A stretch of DNA of 64,000 bases, taken from Nymphaea colorata. Taxonomy: Eukaryota; Streptophyta; Magnoliopsida; Nymphaeales; Nymphaeaceae. The notes below the pieces were generated by a model that was given only the letters and a program-made list of their open reading frames with translations, ran no database searches and was not told where the DNA came from. Positions 20,098 to 33,200 of the stretch are shown here, piece by piece. The number at the start of each line of letters is the position of its first letter. The stretch's first letter is position 1. A program made the position numbers and the translations under genes. The DNA is taken from assembly GCF_008831285.2 (NCBI RefSeq), contig NC_045141.1:14928106-14992105 (forward strand). The letters are read 5' to 3'.

Positions 20098-23000
20098 CTA
20101 CTTGCCCTTTAGTTTGCAGTAAGCATAGAAACCAGAACCAACAAAACCAAGAGATTGACCCAAGACGTTCAGCTGCCAACCACAGAATGGAAGAGAGTAA
20201 ATAATGGATCGCCAGCAAAAAGAAACCAAAAAGCAATGTGATGTACTGGTGTATCTTCTAACTCACAATGTCAAAAGGCAGTCCTCCAAATAGAACCCAA
20301 CCGATTCCCACAGTAAAGAAATCCTGGGAGCACATTTATGTCAGCTGAGAAAGATTGTAGCACATGTATGTATGCATTTGCTTGGAAAAAACCCTAAAAA
20401 GCACATAATCGATCTAGCAGATTTTGTAATTTATCACAAGAAAAATAACAAATAAAATGCATTTTATAGTTCCTTTGGATTAACAAACTTTATTGAAAAC
20501 ACTCAGCAGATCTGGATTATCAAATTCTTCTACATGTCAAAGAAGATGGTAGCTAATTTTCACCTTCAAGTTACCACACATAGTCTGTGTGAGAGCAGAA
20601 TTAAGCGTCGTATTCAAAAATATGCTGTAGTTAAGGAAGAAGGCCATTACACAAGAAAGTAGCATTATCACCTGCAAAAGAAAATGAACTCTGTTAAAGA
20701 TGCATGCAGATGGATCTATTATCAGGGGAGAAGGGCACTGTTTGACATAATTGTGTCCTCCAGAAAAATTTCTTCATTCAACAGAGGGAAGTAGTACACA
20801 AGGAAAAGAGATGAGAATGAAATTCTTGAGTGAAATTGAGTTTCAAGTTTTAACGAACTGGCTATGAATCCAATTAGCATATCAATATTCCCTCATCCCC
20901 TAAACTGGTAAAAAAACAAAACAGTTTCCTGGTATGGCTGTAGAAGAAGAACCGGTTGATTGCATGACTAGTCTAATTTCTTCTATATTTCTTGATTTTT
21001 GTTTGCAAGAAAATGAATAACAAGTAAATAGCATGGGAAGCACGAAGAAATATCAAAATCAATGAACATAGATAAGAATACAAGCAGATATTTCCTTAAA
21101 CAAGAATGAAGTGAACTTGCATTCAATAGATGTCCCATATTAGACATGCCATTAAGATGCCTTTCCGCTGACAAATAATTGAAGTGCTAACATACAACCT
21201 GAAAATCTTGAATAAGTAAAGGAGGAAGTTGCAGTACTTGGGAAGCATGGAGGAAGACCAAAATCAATGAACATAGATAAGATACAAGCAAACACTTTCT
21301 CATACGAGAATGAGCCAATGAGGTGAGTTCACATTCAATAAACAATCCCGTATTGGACATGACTCTAAGATGCCTTTCTACTGACAAATAGTTCAAGTGT
21401 TAACATGTAACCTGAAAGCCTGGAGTAAATAAATAAGGAAATTGCATGGTTGACTCCAAATCACCCCGAATAAATGTCCAGAGTAGAATAAGTGGCCCAC
21501 ATACAAGTCCTGCAGAAAAACACATAGTACTGCACAATTTGAGGTTAACTCAAAATTGCATTTAATCAAGTTCAGAATGTTAAATGCTATATGGACTTGG
21601 CAGGATCTACATCACCAACAAAACTTGATGTCGTAGGGGAGAAAATGACAATAAAGAAAGAAATCAGTGGAAGGAATAAATACCATTACACCACATGAGA
21701 CCAAAGCTGTTAAGGCCACTAGTTTTACCTGGGAAAAGGACACCGAAAATTTTAATCAGATGCATTGAGAATGAAATCCAAAAGAAACGTTAAGATTCAT
21801 ATAGATGAGTTTGCTACCAATTCGAGCGATTGTTGCTAGGTAAATTGCAGTTGTTATGTTTGATATGAAAACCATGGCATATCCATAGTAGTCAAACGAC
21901 AAGTCCCGAGCGCCAGCAATGAATGCTCCAGAAACAATCAACCCCACACTAACCTTAGTTTGTGCCAGTGGAAAGAATTAGAAACACAAAAAGCAATCTG
22001 AATAGCATGAAATGTTTTATCAACTTGGAATAACCATCAATGAATTGCATTATTTTCTCTGAGTTGGGGATTTACAAGATGGGATATGCCGAGGCTTCTG
22101 TTTACGTTTAGGTTCAGAAGCCTACTGCATTTTCAGGCATGACCCGATAGATAGTAATATCCACCCAATTTGAATCTCTCCCCCATATGGCAATAATTTA
22201 TGAACTCTGACTACATATACTTCATCAAGTCCATGTAGTTCACTCATTAGTTATGAAGCATATAACTGCATGTGTGGAAAAGAAATTTTAAAATAACCTA
22301 TTTATCCAGGCTACAAATGCCAGGGATGTGTGGAACTGGAAATGCATTTTATAAAAGAACATAAAAAAGGAGAAGAGAGGCAACAGGAAAAACATCCTTA
22401 CCTGCCAACCACATAATAAGAGTACTTCTGTCCAGTGAGAAGGTATTCAACAATCATTGTAAACACCACGGTTGTCCGTCTAAGTGCAGTGTACATAGGA
22501 ACATTCACTCCACGAACAGATTCCATTGTTGCCAGCTATTAGGATCATACAACCAAATGATTATACATAAAAGAAATAAGGTTTGCCATTGAACCAGGAA
22601 ACTAAATAATAAACTTACCATGTATAGCATATAGGATATTGAAAGAGGAAGTGTATGAAGCAAAGTTTCAAATGGTACAAGGAGAGGTGACAAACTATCA
22701 GAAGCCCATGTATCTCCCACCGAGAATGAGATTATCTTCCAACGCTTCATGGCATATAGAATTGAAGTTGAACATGTTATCTGTTAGAGGGTAACACGAA
22801 AGAATTTGGTAAGCATTTTGCCAAATGATGATGCAGACTGGTCAATACAAAGTAAAGTTAAAAAAAGAATCAATATCAAACAGGATTTGTATCAAAAACT
22901 GATATGTAAAACCACCAGTAACCAAACCAACCACTAATAGCCTGGAAACATGATAATGTCTTTGAACACAATATAGGTAGAACAAACACCTGAAAGCAAA

Positions 23001-24494
23001 TTGATAGAGATTTATTCTGCATGCTTCCAGAGCAGCAAACGATTAGGTACCAAAGTGCAAGCACCGAAAGAAGATAAATGAGGAGTGGTCTTGAATGTTC
23101 CACTTCTGAAACATGATCAAATTGATCTAAACCTGTGCTTCCCATGGTTTCCTCGTTCAACCTTGCTCTCGCTCATGATTTTTTCTCACATCCTGTTCTA
23201 TCCTCCCACCCCTCACATATTTCTCTTAGACTGCCTAAGGCTTTTAAGATCCATGACTATATGAGAATTTTGTAATTTTAGTTTAAAAGAAGAAGCTGTT
23301 ATGAAATCATGTTATTTACCATTTTTCTTTTGTTAAAGTGAGTCACTTTTTATTTCTCATTGTTATAGAATCTCAAATTTGGTCGCCATCAGAAGAAAGT
23401 TTGTCTTCCTTTTAACCTTTATTGGATCTATTCAAAGTTAGCAAACCAAATTATTAAGTGGTTGCACACATGATTCCACTTTTACCTTAAACTCATTTTT
23501 CAATTTCTTGCCTGATAATTGATCTTTCATTTCAAACAACCCCCCCGCCCCACCACCACCACCCCCAATTTTCTTTTTTGCTTCCAGTTGATTCAGAGGG
23601 AAGTTTCGGTTTAATTCCCATTCTACTTCTAGGTTATCCTGCACAGCCTGAATTTTGTGGATTAGGAACACCCTCAGTCGATCACCAAGATATAAAAAAG
23701 AAGGTGCCTTAAACAAATTTTCAAACACCAGAAAAAGGCATTGATTAGATATAATAAAAAATGACTTCTAAATAGCTTCCTATTTCCTTAGTCAAATTGT
23801 CCTTAGATATCACTAAGATGAAAATTTCGTGAATTCAAAAAGTCCTCTTAACATGGGCTCCACAAGAGAGTCTGGATTTCTTCTTAATGAATAAATTTGC
23901 TAAAATTGATTGCTCAAAGACAAAACATGTAATCTATATATAAAATTTTTGGATTGCATAGTGTTTGCTTCTGCATAATGATCCAGCTCAAAACTGATCC
24001 ATGTGTCCAGTCTAGCGGCACCCACTTGCCTTGTAACTGACTTTGGTTTCATACACAGAGGGCTACAAATTATGACATAAAATAGTAAAGGATCAAGAAA
24101 TGTATGTCCTATCTATATATTTTAATCTGTTATATATAACATTGTCCTTGAATGAATTCATAGACTTGTGATGTTGAAATTAACCCCTCTTAAAGAATAC
24201 ACGTACTCACATGTGGAATCCTAGGTCCCAATGATGAACATGATCTTGATACAAGTTGGAACAGCTCAACCCAAAAGCTGTCTAGTTTGGCAGATTCCAA
24301 CTTGTCTCAGAACTGGCTTTGGTTTCATGTACCCTAAAAGGCCAAAAATGACACAAAGTAATAAGAAAAACCAAGCTACGTCACTAGGTACTAGTACAGG
24401 TATAGCAGTGCAGGTGTGAACATGAAAAAATTTATAAGTGTGGGTGTGGGGATACGCCAGGGTATATGTATGTATCCATGTGTGTGTGTATTTA

Positions 24495-24528
<34 letters not shown>

Positions 24529-25827
24529 TTTTTTTTGCTATCATATTTGAGAGTTTTTAAAAGATTTGCAAGTTTGCTAGCATTTATTTGTAAGTCTTAA
24601 AAACTCAAGGAAGGGGTTTAAAAAAAATTACAAAAAAGAAAACATAAACAACTTTAACAGGGGCAAAGGGGATGGAGCCCCTTGCCCCAAAAATCTCTCC
24701 CTGCCTCTCAATGTAGTAGATACCTCTCTCTCTCTCTCTCTCTCAGACACACACACATTGTTTTCCTTTGCTTTTTCAGGTTTAGATGGAGGAACTGCAT
24801 CCGTGCTTTTCCTTTCCTTTATTTTTTTTTAAAGTTATTCACAGTTTGGATCAGGTCTGACCCAGACCAAATCCAAGCCATACCCAGGCGGCACAATGTA
24901 CTCATACTGACATACCCACATATGAACTCTGGTACCCAGACCAATCTGGTATACCTGTATGACATAGAAACCAAGGTATATATGACCATCAATATATCTC
25001 AACCTCTTAGATATATGGTTAGATAGTATGTTGAATGAAAGTTTGTTCTAGTCAAACTCAAACAATCAGCAAATACATGTTTTCAAGGTTCAGTTTATGT
25101 CACACACACTCTTCAAAAAAAGGGGAGCACCCACGTCGGCACAACTCGGATGCCGACGTGGGTGCAGCTCCGACACACCCCAACTGCACCTTCTCTTATT
25201 CACGTTCAAAATTCTTTCCATTCTTTTTTCTTATTCTCTTTCTCCTCTTTCTCTTTATGTACAGCAATAAAAGTAAAAAGAAAAAAAAAACAAACAAATT
25301 AAGCTAAGAAACAACCATATATATAATGAAAACATATATTTATACATATATAATAAATACATACAGCCACACCCCTGCACCCAAATTTTTTGGGATGTGC
25401 TGCACCAGAACTGACACCAGCACCCCACACTCATGTAAGATAGGGTTCAATTCGGAACATTTAATATTAGTTTGGAGTAACAAACCTATTTCTTAAACTC
25501 CAAACCAAGGAAAAATAATGTCAACAAAAGTTTTCTAAACAGAAAAACATAGTTACCTGAAGCAAGGTAATGACATTTGCAGCAGGGAAATTATATGACG
25601 AAAGAGCTGCTTTGTTGAACATCACCAGAAGCACTGCACAATCAAAACTCTACAAGTTTTATGAACCATTCACAATGAAGTGCATATCAGAAAGTCAAAA
25701 AGAAGAAAAAGAATGAATCCAGAATTAAACTCGATATGAAAAGGAGAAATGCTATTTTTATTGTTAGAATGTAACACAATTGAATATATTTATAAAAGAT
25801 TTAAACAATAAATGTTCAATTGTACTT

Positions 25828-25877
<50 letters not shown>

Positions 25878-28263
25878 TGTATGTATGTATGTATGTATGT
25901 ATGTATGTATGTATATCCTGCGTACAATATTTGATTGACCACAATTTTGTAAATTCCATTTACCGTACAGGCTCCTAAGGAATTCATCAGAGGAATTATT
26001 CAAAGCAATACAGTTTGTTTTTGCATATTTCTACCTGTTCTCCAAATTTGTTCTAGCTCTTCCAATAAGAGAGGTTGTTTGGAGTTTGGACAGTGCAATA
26101 GCAAATAGTATTCGATAACGGAAAGTGAACAAACAATGGAGAAGTTGAAGTTCATGATGCAACTAAAGTGAATTGAACTAAACTGGTTTTTCATTAACCT
26201 GTTTCATTAGGTTCAATTCAAGGGTTCCCACCGACAAGAAGATGGGACTGAATATGAAAAGACAAAAAAAATGTGGAACCAGAACAAAAGAAATTCAGCT
26301 ATCTCTCCCACACAGAGACAAGGTTACATGGCATGCATATGCTTGGTATGACATAGCATGCGTGCAAACATTGCCATGCCTTTTATTTACGTGTGGCTAC
26401 ACATGCTCAAACTTCAAACTTCTCAGACTGGAAATAGCAGAGTAAAATGTAAAGTTCATCATCGCAAATTCTTCAACAAGGTTCTAGATCACTGTGACTG
26501 AAAACATAAAATAACAAGTCTAAATTGAAAATAGAAAATGCAATACAATTATGGACAAAGTATAAAATAAAAAAAAAGAGTAGATAAATACAAAATGAGA
26601 AGTCAATCATAAGAGGTAATAAACAAAACTGTTTCCTGTGCCACAGATTAGTTTGAATGTGTTGAACCGTACTTGTGTTGTGTCCGCAAAGAATGCACAA
26701 TTTAGGTGCATGTTCACATGAAAAGACATAGTTGTCCCAATGAGAAACTTACAGCAAAGTAAAATATGCAAAATAATGAAACCGAAATCACTCCTGAAAC
26801 AACATCTATTATAGAACCCGATACAAAGTAACTATGAAAAAATAAAACGTTTAATCCTGAGTGTTCACCTTTAGTATATACTCCATTGACCAGCTTACTT
26901 CCTCATAAAGAACAACAAATGGGATGAGCGAAACAGATTCTCCCCCAGTGAAACAAAACAAATGATCCTATTCTAAAAGGAAGCTTGCAGATGGCATCCC
27001 CAATTCTTCATATGAGTGAGACGCAAATGGTAAACTAATAGACTAACATAGAACAATTTCCAGCTTCATTCAGTGGAGATGATCCTATTCCAAACTATTT
27101 GTGACTTTGAAACATCAAACAATAAGCACGATATCCAAAAAATTGAAATCCAGATATTCCCTTTTCCCCACTGTATTAGCTTTCTTTGGTAGTGAACTGT
27201 TTTAATGATAAAGATATATCTGTGTTCTTATTACACTCCTCGAGAATTCTGTCAAATAATTACCCAGTAAAGTATAAACTATTTGTGGCTATAACGCTGT
27301 CATGCCTCTGCAGAAAAACTCAAGAATGTTTACTTCTTCTTGTAATTTCCTCAGACCACAATGAGAAGTGGAGTGGCACTGTGACACAACTTACCACACC
27401 ACAATTTAAAAAAAGAAATCATGTCCTGGATGCTATCTAAAACCTGACAGTGAATTACAGTTAAAATAGACGTCAGTAGTTAAAAGAATGTTTCAGTAAC
27501 TTAGAACGGGCCATTCAGTACGCAAGGCAGAAAACAAGGGAAAATAGAATTTGTTTCTTGTAACTGAAAAGGTCCGGACCATCCGCTATGATAAATAATT
27601 AGAGAATATTCTGAAATTGAACATGTTCCAATGACGTGCACAAGAAAAAACGGTTCTCAAAGGCAGGATATTCTGCCCTGGTGCCTGAGCACTACTGCAC
27701 ATTTCTTATGTTGGGTTCAATTCGGATGTGAAAAACACGCCTTCTACACAAACTATATCGACTGACCTAGAATTTTAAGATAGTATCGATCAGATCAGAA
27801 GCCTATTACCTCAATTAAAATGCGATAAGGAAAATTGGATCAGGAGACAGAAATGTGCGGGGTTCTCGTTCTCCGTCGAGTTGCAAAAAAACAAAACGAA
27901 GATCGAAACCTATTATGACATCTAAACAGAAATCGATCAAAGGTTCGAGGTCCAGGACGCCCATCTCAACAGACAAACGACCAGCCAACCAAGATGCCAC
28001 ACGGTATATTCCATCAAAACACCGCCTTTCAGACAACGTCCGAAAGGAGAGCAAGAACTAGAAAAACCCAATTTCTGCTAAGTTCCAGCGGACTACATGA
28101 TTTTCTTTACACAGATAGCAAAAATCTCACCTGCACATGTCATGTAGGAGACAGCAGCATAAGCCCCTCTTTTCGTCATCCCAGAGCCCTTAAAGAGACT
28201 CTCATCTCTTGATGAATCGCCTGCCAACGATGAAACAGGCAGTACGTGGCCCTTGGACGCCAT
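20098..28263 (-). CDS. UGNT1: UDP-N-acetylglucosamine transporter, UGNT1-type nucleotide-sugar transporter
   Basis: This is a Golgi/ER multi-pass antiporter of the plant NST/triose-phosphate translocator group. The Arabidopsis homologue UGNT1 carries UDP-GlcNAc for N-glycans and sphingolipid glycosylation. Ten exons on the minus strand join into one 339-residue frame: 28263-28131, 25633-25557, 22780-22619, 22535-22402, 21948-21818, 21728-21684, 21509-21412, 20671-20564, 20323-20267 and 20172-20098. Diagnostic segments are SLFKGSGMTKRGAYAAVSYM at the start, VLLVMFNKAALSSYNFPAAN, AMKRWKIISFS, RGVNVPMYTALRRTTVVF, GLIVSGAFIAGARDLSFDYY, FFLNYSIFLNTTLNSALTQT and GWVLFGGLPFDI. About ten hydrophobic segments are expected. 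Length matches the family and no exon is damaged. Introns 1 and 2 together hold over 5 kb of repeats. Substrate is inferred from homology; another nucleotide sugar is possible. Confidence 0.92.
21005..21440. repeat. 205-bp tandem duplication copying the end of UGNT1 exon 7 into the intron
   Basis: Segments about 205 bp apart share AAAATCAATGAACATAGATA (21055 and 21260) and AAGATGCCTTTC followed by CTGACAAATA. Each copy is bordered on the right by sequence resembling the 3' end of exon 7 and its donor: true exon end at 21412-21440, degenerate copy at about 21201-21235, and a fainter one near 21010-21040. The duplication therefore carried a piece of coding exon with its splice donor. Confidence 0.7.
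23980..24370. repeat. Diverged direct repeat in a UGNT1 intron
   Basis: About 110 bp at 23980-24100 resemble about 110 bp at 24245-24365. Shared stretches include CAGCTCAA, ACTTG followed by CTGACTTTGGTTTCAT versus CTGGCTTTGGTTTCAT, and the following A-rich sequence. Confidence 0.5.
24498..24527. repeat. (TA)n microsatellite
   Basis: An uninterrupted TA array of about 15 units in a UGNT1 intron. Confidence 0.9.
25127..25437. mobile_element. Second, shorter copy of the transposon family at 10941-12055, opposite orientation
   Basis: Read on the minus strand from 25437, the sequence gives GGGTGCTGGTGTCAGTTCTG, GTGCAGCACATCCCAAAAAA and TGTATGTATTTATT. These match GGTGCTGGTGCCGGTGCAGC, ACATCTCAAAAAATTTGGTG and TGTATTTATTT of the element at 10941. 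At the other end is a perfect 14-bp hairpin (arms 25127-25140 and 25152-25165, GCACCCACGTCGGC), placed like the hairpin of the larger copy. The interior is much shorter. No target-site duplication was identified, so boundaries are approximate. Confidence 0.6.
25828..25914. repeat. (TA)n-(TATG)n compound microsatellite
   Basis: About 11 TA units run into about 16 TATG units within UGNT1 intron 1. Translation of the array gives the meaningless Tyr-Ile-His-Thr repeat open frame on the minus strand. Confidence 0.95.
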
Positions 28264-30201
28264 GATCTATTTCTCCTACGAAGCAACCGCGGATGAAAAC
28301 AGGGGAAGGGGAAGATGGGTCATCAGACAACGGGAGAGAGACGAAGAGACAGAAATTGGGGTGCTCCTACAGACTCCGACGGGAGAAAGGGTCCACGCAG
28401 TGGGGGTTTGGATTGGGAATTCTAAGTTGGTGGTTAGTGGTTACCTCTCGCCGAGTCGCCGTCGCCTCTTTCTCACTTCCTTCCTTTTTTCCGCCTTTTT
28501 ATTATTTTCTGCTTCGAGAATAGTCAAGGTAGACTTCAACGGTTACTAGCGAATGGCCTTAGCAGACAATGGGCCACAAAATTAACAATTTATTCTAAAA
28601 ATAATTCAGAAAATGTATTTCTTTTGGAGTTAACACGGAAGCGATGGAAATATAATTTAATGTTGAGTGAGAACACGAAAAATGATGAAGGAATCGTTTA
28701 ATGATCTGCTTAGAGAAGCTGCTCTGAATTATTTAAAAGAAATTTTCTTCATTAACATGCCTACTTAAAGTTCAGTTGAAGTTGGTTTTTGTTTGCTAAA
28801 GGTTTTTTCACCCTATCACACCTCTCCAATACCTTGATGCATATTCAAAATTATGTCCCCTTTAATGGGTCCGATTGAAAACCAAATTTTGCTTTTGAAT
28901 TGACCAACAGCTTGCCCTCAGGATTAGACTTTTCCTCTTTGAATTTCGCATGTAGAGTGAATACGAAGACATTATCCGCAGATGAATGACTTCTACAGTG
29001 TTTGATGACGTTACTGGTTAAGGTCCCAACCCACAAATAATTCCCATGAAGGGAATCTTCTCGCAGCAATCAAACAAATCCCTAACAGTCAGCATCTAAA
29101 TGAATAATCGAGATTATTGGATTGCTCGAAGATGGCTCTAAGAGAAGAAGCTAAAATGACAGTCATGCCTTAAAAGGGGTAATTTACTTTCTAACAATAG
29201 CCAATACTTGACTTTTTGCTGTCGACAAATTTCATGTTTTTTTTTAAAAAACCCATCCACATTGTGACTATAATGTGAAGAATAATAAAAATCCACCTAT
29301 ATTCACCACCACAATTTGTTTGTATAGACCTTGATTTTACAATCAGAACAGATTGTGCAGTAGAATACAATTGTTTGGCAACTGCCCATCAAGTTTGACT
29401 TGTCATAAAATTTCAAATGCACCTGGAATGGACTTTGGTAAAGTGAAAGAGACATCTGGTCCATCACTGGAAGACGTGGAATAGTCACAATAAGGAAAAT
29501 TTTGGTATATTAGGAGAAGATATGATTTTTTTCATTTAAGCACGCTTTACAAATTTGATGGTAAACATAGTTTTGACAAGATTCAGATAATTCATTCATA
29601 ATCTTCTACAGACTATCCTGAAAAATGGGAGAGATCGGGTATATGAAAGTTCTATCGATCTTTCTGTAATAACAGATATTGATTTTTGAGCCAAGATCAA
29701 ATTCATTTAGTTGTCCTAAATTCAACTTCCGCCAATTACCTAATGAAATCAGATAAACCCAAAAGATGTTTAATGCTACTCTGAGTACATAATCAACCGA
29801 AAAGAGAAAAAGCATACATCTTGGTTCAACCAATTCAAACCCTTAATGGATTAATTTGTAGAATGATGTCTCTATCTATCATTTACTACAAATTCCAAAC
29901 TTCTTCAGTATCTAATAAAATTACCAGCAAGCACCCAATGACTAGAAGGGGAATTCGTACAAACAATCCAATATAACACACAGAATACAAACCAAACGTA
30001 TTTCATGTCAACTAATTTTTAATTCAGCAGTTTCCTTTCATTTTCCTTCCTCTTCCCACAAGGCAATAATCCGAAACTTGGTATCTGCATCTTCATTAAA
30101 GGCAAACTAAAATGCTTGGATGCAGCCTGGCCTTGGAAGCAAAAGGCTAGCCACTGGTTCTAACAGCTATTCTGTAGCATATGAGTTCCTTGTCACTGTC
30201 A
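28264..30201. other. Intergenic region between UGNT1 and the PTI1-like kinase
   Basis: The left part (28264-28550) is the probable promoter and 5' UTR of the minus-strand transporter. The right part (about 30000-30201) is probable 3' UTR of the kinase. A 72-codon minus frame at 28851-29069 shows no recognisable family. I see no gene or well-defined repeat between. Confidence 0.6.
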
Positions 30202-33200
30202 TCAATGATCCTCGCTGGAGGTTCGACTTTCTTTCGATGTGGGCTTCGCATTGCTTTCATTAGATAAAAATTCTGTGCTCTCATCTGTCGCTGAAAATCC
30301 TGACATGTCTGGTCTAAACAAGTCGTTGTTTGCTAAATCCACTAGCTTTTCGGTCTGCTCACCTTTAAGCAATTCTACAACCTCAAGCATCGTGGGTCTC
30401 TTTTCTGGCCTGCTCTGGGCACATGCTAATGCAACAAGCAGCACTCTCTTAAGTTCCTCTGTATTGTATTTCTGGTTCAATTTGGGATCAGCCACTTCAT
30501 CATATCTCTTATCACAAACCAAAGGCAATGCCCATTCAACAATAGAATGTTTGTCTCCGCCACCAGACTTCTCTATGGGTTTCTTCCCACTAGCAAGTTC
30601 AAGCAGCAGAACCCCAAAGCTGTAAACATCACATCTCTCTGCTGCTTTACCAAACATTGCATACTCTGGAGCAAGATAACCAAGAGTGCCTTTTACTCGA
30701 GTTGTAACATGAGTAGCACCCTCAGGAATTAGCTTTGCAAAACCAAAATCAGCTACCTGAGCTTCAAAGTCTGAATTTAAAAGCACATTGCTTGCTTTAA
30801 TGTCTCTGTGAATGATGTGGGGTGTATGGTGGTGAAGATAGCTGTTCAATGACAAATTAGGAAGTTTGGTCAGCGATCTTCTCATCTTCATGAAACATAT
30901 GAATGCACCACACTCACACACACATACAGAAAATATAGAGAAAGAAAATGTGGGAAAAAGATTACGAGATCCCCTCTGCAGATCCAATTGCAATTTTCAT
31001 CCGCTTCTCCCAATCAAGGAGGCATTCTGCTGAGTGCTGCCCATGAAGGTGGGAAAGTAAGCTCAAATTCGGCATGAAGTCATACACAATAAGACGCTCC
31101 TGTCCCTCGGCACAGTAGCCACGTAAACTTAGCAGATTCTTGTGCCTAACTCTACCTAGGACTTCAACCTCAACTGCAAATTCCAATTCAGCTTTGGTGC
31201 TCCAGACTTTCAATCTTTTAACAGCAATCTGTTTAGAATAAAGTCAGTAGTCACTGATACAGGTCACCTTCATCGACAAAAAAAAAAAATCATAAAAACC
31301 AAGGCTTGAGCATGCATGATTTGATCCAAACTCAGATTCAACAAAGAAGGAGGCAAGCATCAAAAGGAGATATATGGAGTCAGCTGCCACAAAAGTTTGC
31401 AACAGCAAAATAAGGCAATCTATTAATCAGTAATTCATGAAATGACAAAAACAGCAGTAACCTTCACACACATGCACATGCGCGCATGTGCACACAAATA
31501 TGTGGCAATAGCAAGACAAAATTTCAACCATATGAAGCATAGGAAGTTCATGATCTCATTTAACTACAGCATCAGAAAGATAATTATCATCATGTCTAAA
31601 CAGCAGGAATCAACCATAAGTTCTCTTAAGCTTCCTGCAAAAGCTACTGCTTCTAAAGGACAATAGGAACAGCTCAATTTCAACCTCACACATGCCATGA
31701 GGATGGGGTGTGATGGAGAAAAAACAGAGGATCAGGACATTTATGCATGCCAGGGTCTTATAAGGTGTGCACAATGAAGCAAAACTGAGCATCAGAACAT
31801 TTATGCACGCTATGATCCTGCAAGGTGGAACAAGTTCAAAAGTCCAAGGTTTGCGGCCACGTTTACTCCACCCTCCACCTCAATCAAGTACTGACAATGG
31901 CCATTGTGCAAGCCACAACAGAAACATTTTCAGACCACATTGACCAACTAATATAAAAAGATAAGATTGTATAGAACTTTCCTTTACGGACAATGACAGT
32001 TAAACAGAAACAGGGCACCCTTACAATTACGTGGTCTCTTTGCTGATCATCAAATTATGTGTTTTAGAATTTAAGCCTCAAATACCTGTAACCTCAATAA
32101 GAAAACATGAGCTACTAAACATATTGTAATATTTACTTCCATGTGTTCTAGATGAGTTACTGAAAAGAGCAGTAAATTTGCTTTCAAATGTTTAAATTCT
32201 TCATTTTGCATCACTGTAAAGTTTAAGTAAATGCAGTGTCCTAGTAATATGATCGACCTTTTAGTCACACCTTAGATTCAAGCATTGTAAGTTTCAAAAA
32301 ATCTTGGATATTTTTAATCCAAAAAAGGCTTATGGTACCGAAAGCAACTAATCATTTTAATTGCAGTCTTAACCTTTCGGTGGAACAGCAGTTTCACTTT
32401 TACCATTTGCCCTCATCAGTCACCAGCTATAGAAACTTCAGTGTTAACAGCCACCTTTGTAAATGCATCATCATCCACCTGCTTGCCTACTCAACCACTG
32501 GGCTGTGACTTTTGTGAGAATGGCTTGTCAAAGGTTACATGCATAAGGTCTATTACAATTTTCATGCCTTTACTGTTGAATGGTGTCTCCTTTTAGCACA
32601 AATTTTCTTAGCAAATCAGAGTGCCAATTACAAATCATTAATGAAGTTGTCCAGTCAGAAGTTGAGATTATATAAACTCAAAGCAACAACACAAGGTAGT
32701 GGTAAGGGTCTCATGAGTGCTGTGGCGTGTCTGACAACCACAAGACCTCCTCTACTGTAGACAGGTGAAATACCATCAGTAGGGAGGTTGATGAGAAAGT
32801 TTCAATAGAAAAGATCCTCTGGAAAACCCTGTAAATTATAGAAAGCGATGAAATGTTCCTATGAGCCATGTTGTTGGGCAAAGTAGGATGGGCAACACAA
32901 CCCTCACTGACATGTTTCTTTATGAAGTCAAGAAACAGATTGGAGAACGTGGATGGAAAGTCTGTTCAGAAGCCAAAAGCTAATGATTGTGTGCAGAAGA
33001 TGCTAAGGAAATTTGTCTCAAAACCTAGATGCCTAGAGAGCACTGCTAAATTAGACAGTTTGTGTAGAAATATTGAGCTCTCAGAAGAGAACTTCTTTTG
33101 GTGCTAGATGATGTGTAGGATCAAGAGTGGTGAGAGCACATAGAGGCTATTCTTGGGCGAGGTGAAGTAGGGAGAAAGCTTTCATCAGCAAGGGAAAAAA

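Noticed and set aside
24266-24544. Minus-strand frame with Tyr-Ile repeats, and a similar one at 25790-25987
   Set aside because: Products of TA and TATG microsatellites.
28851-29069. 72-codon minus frame between UGNT1 and the kinase
   Set aside because: Looks faintly protein-like but I could not tie it to a family or to splice sites.
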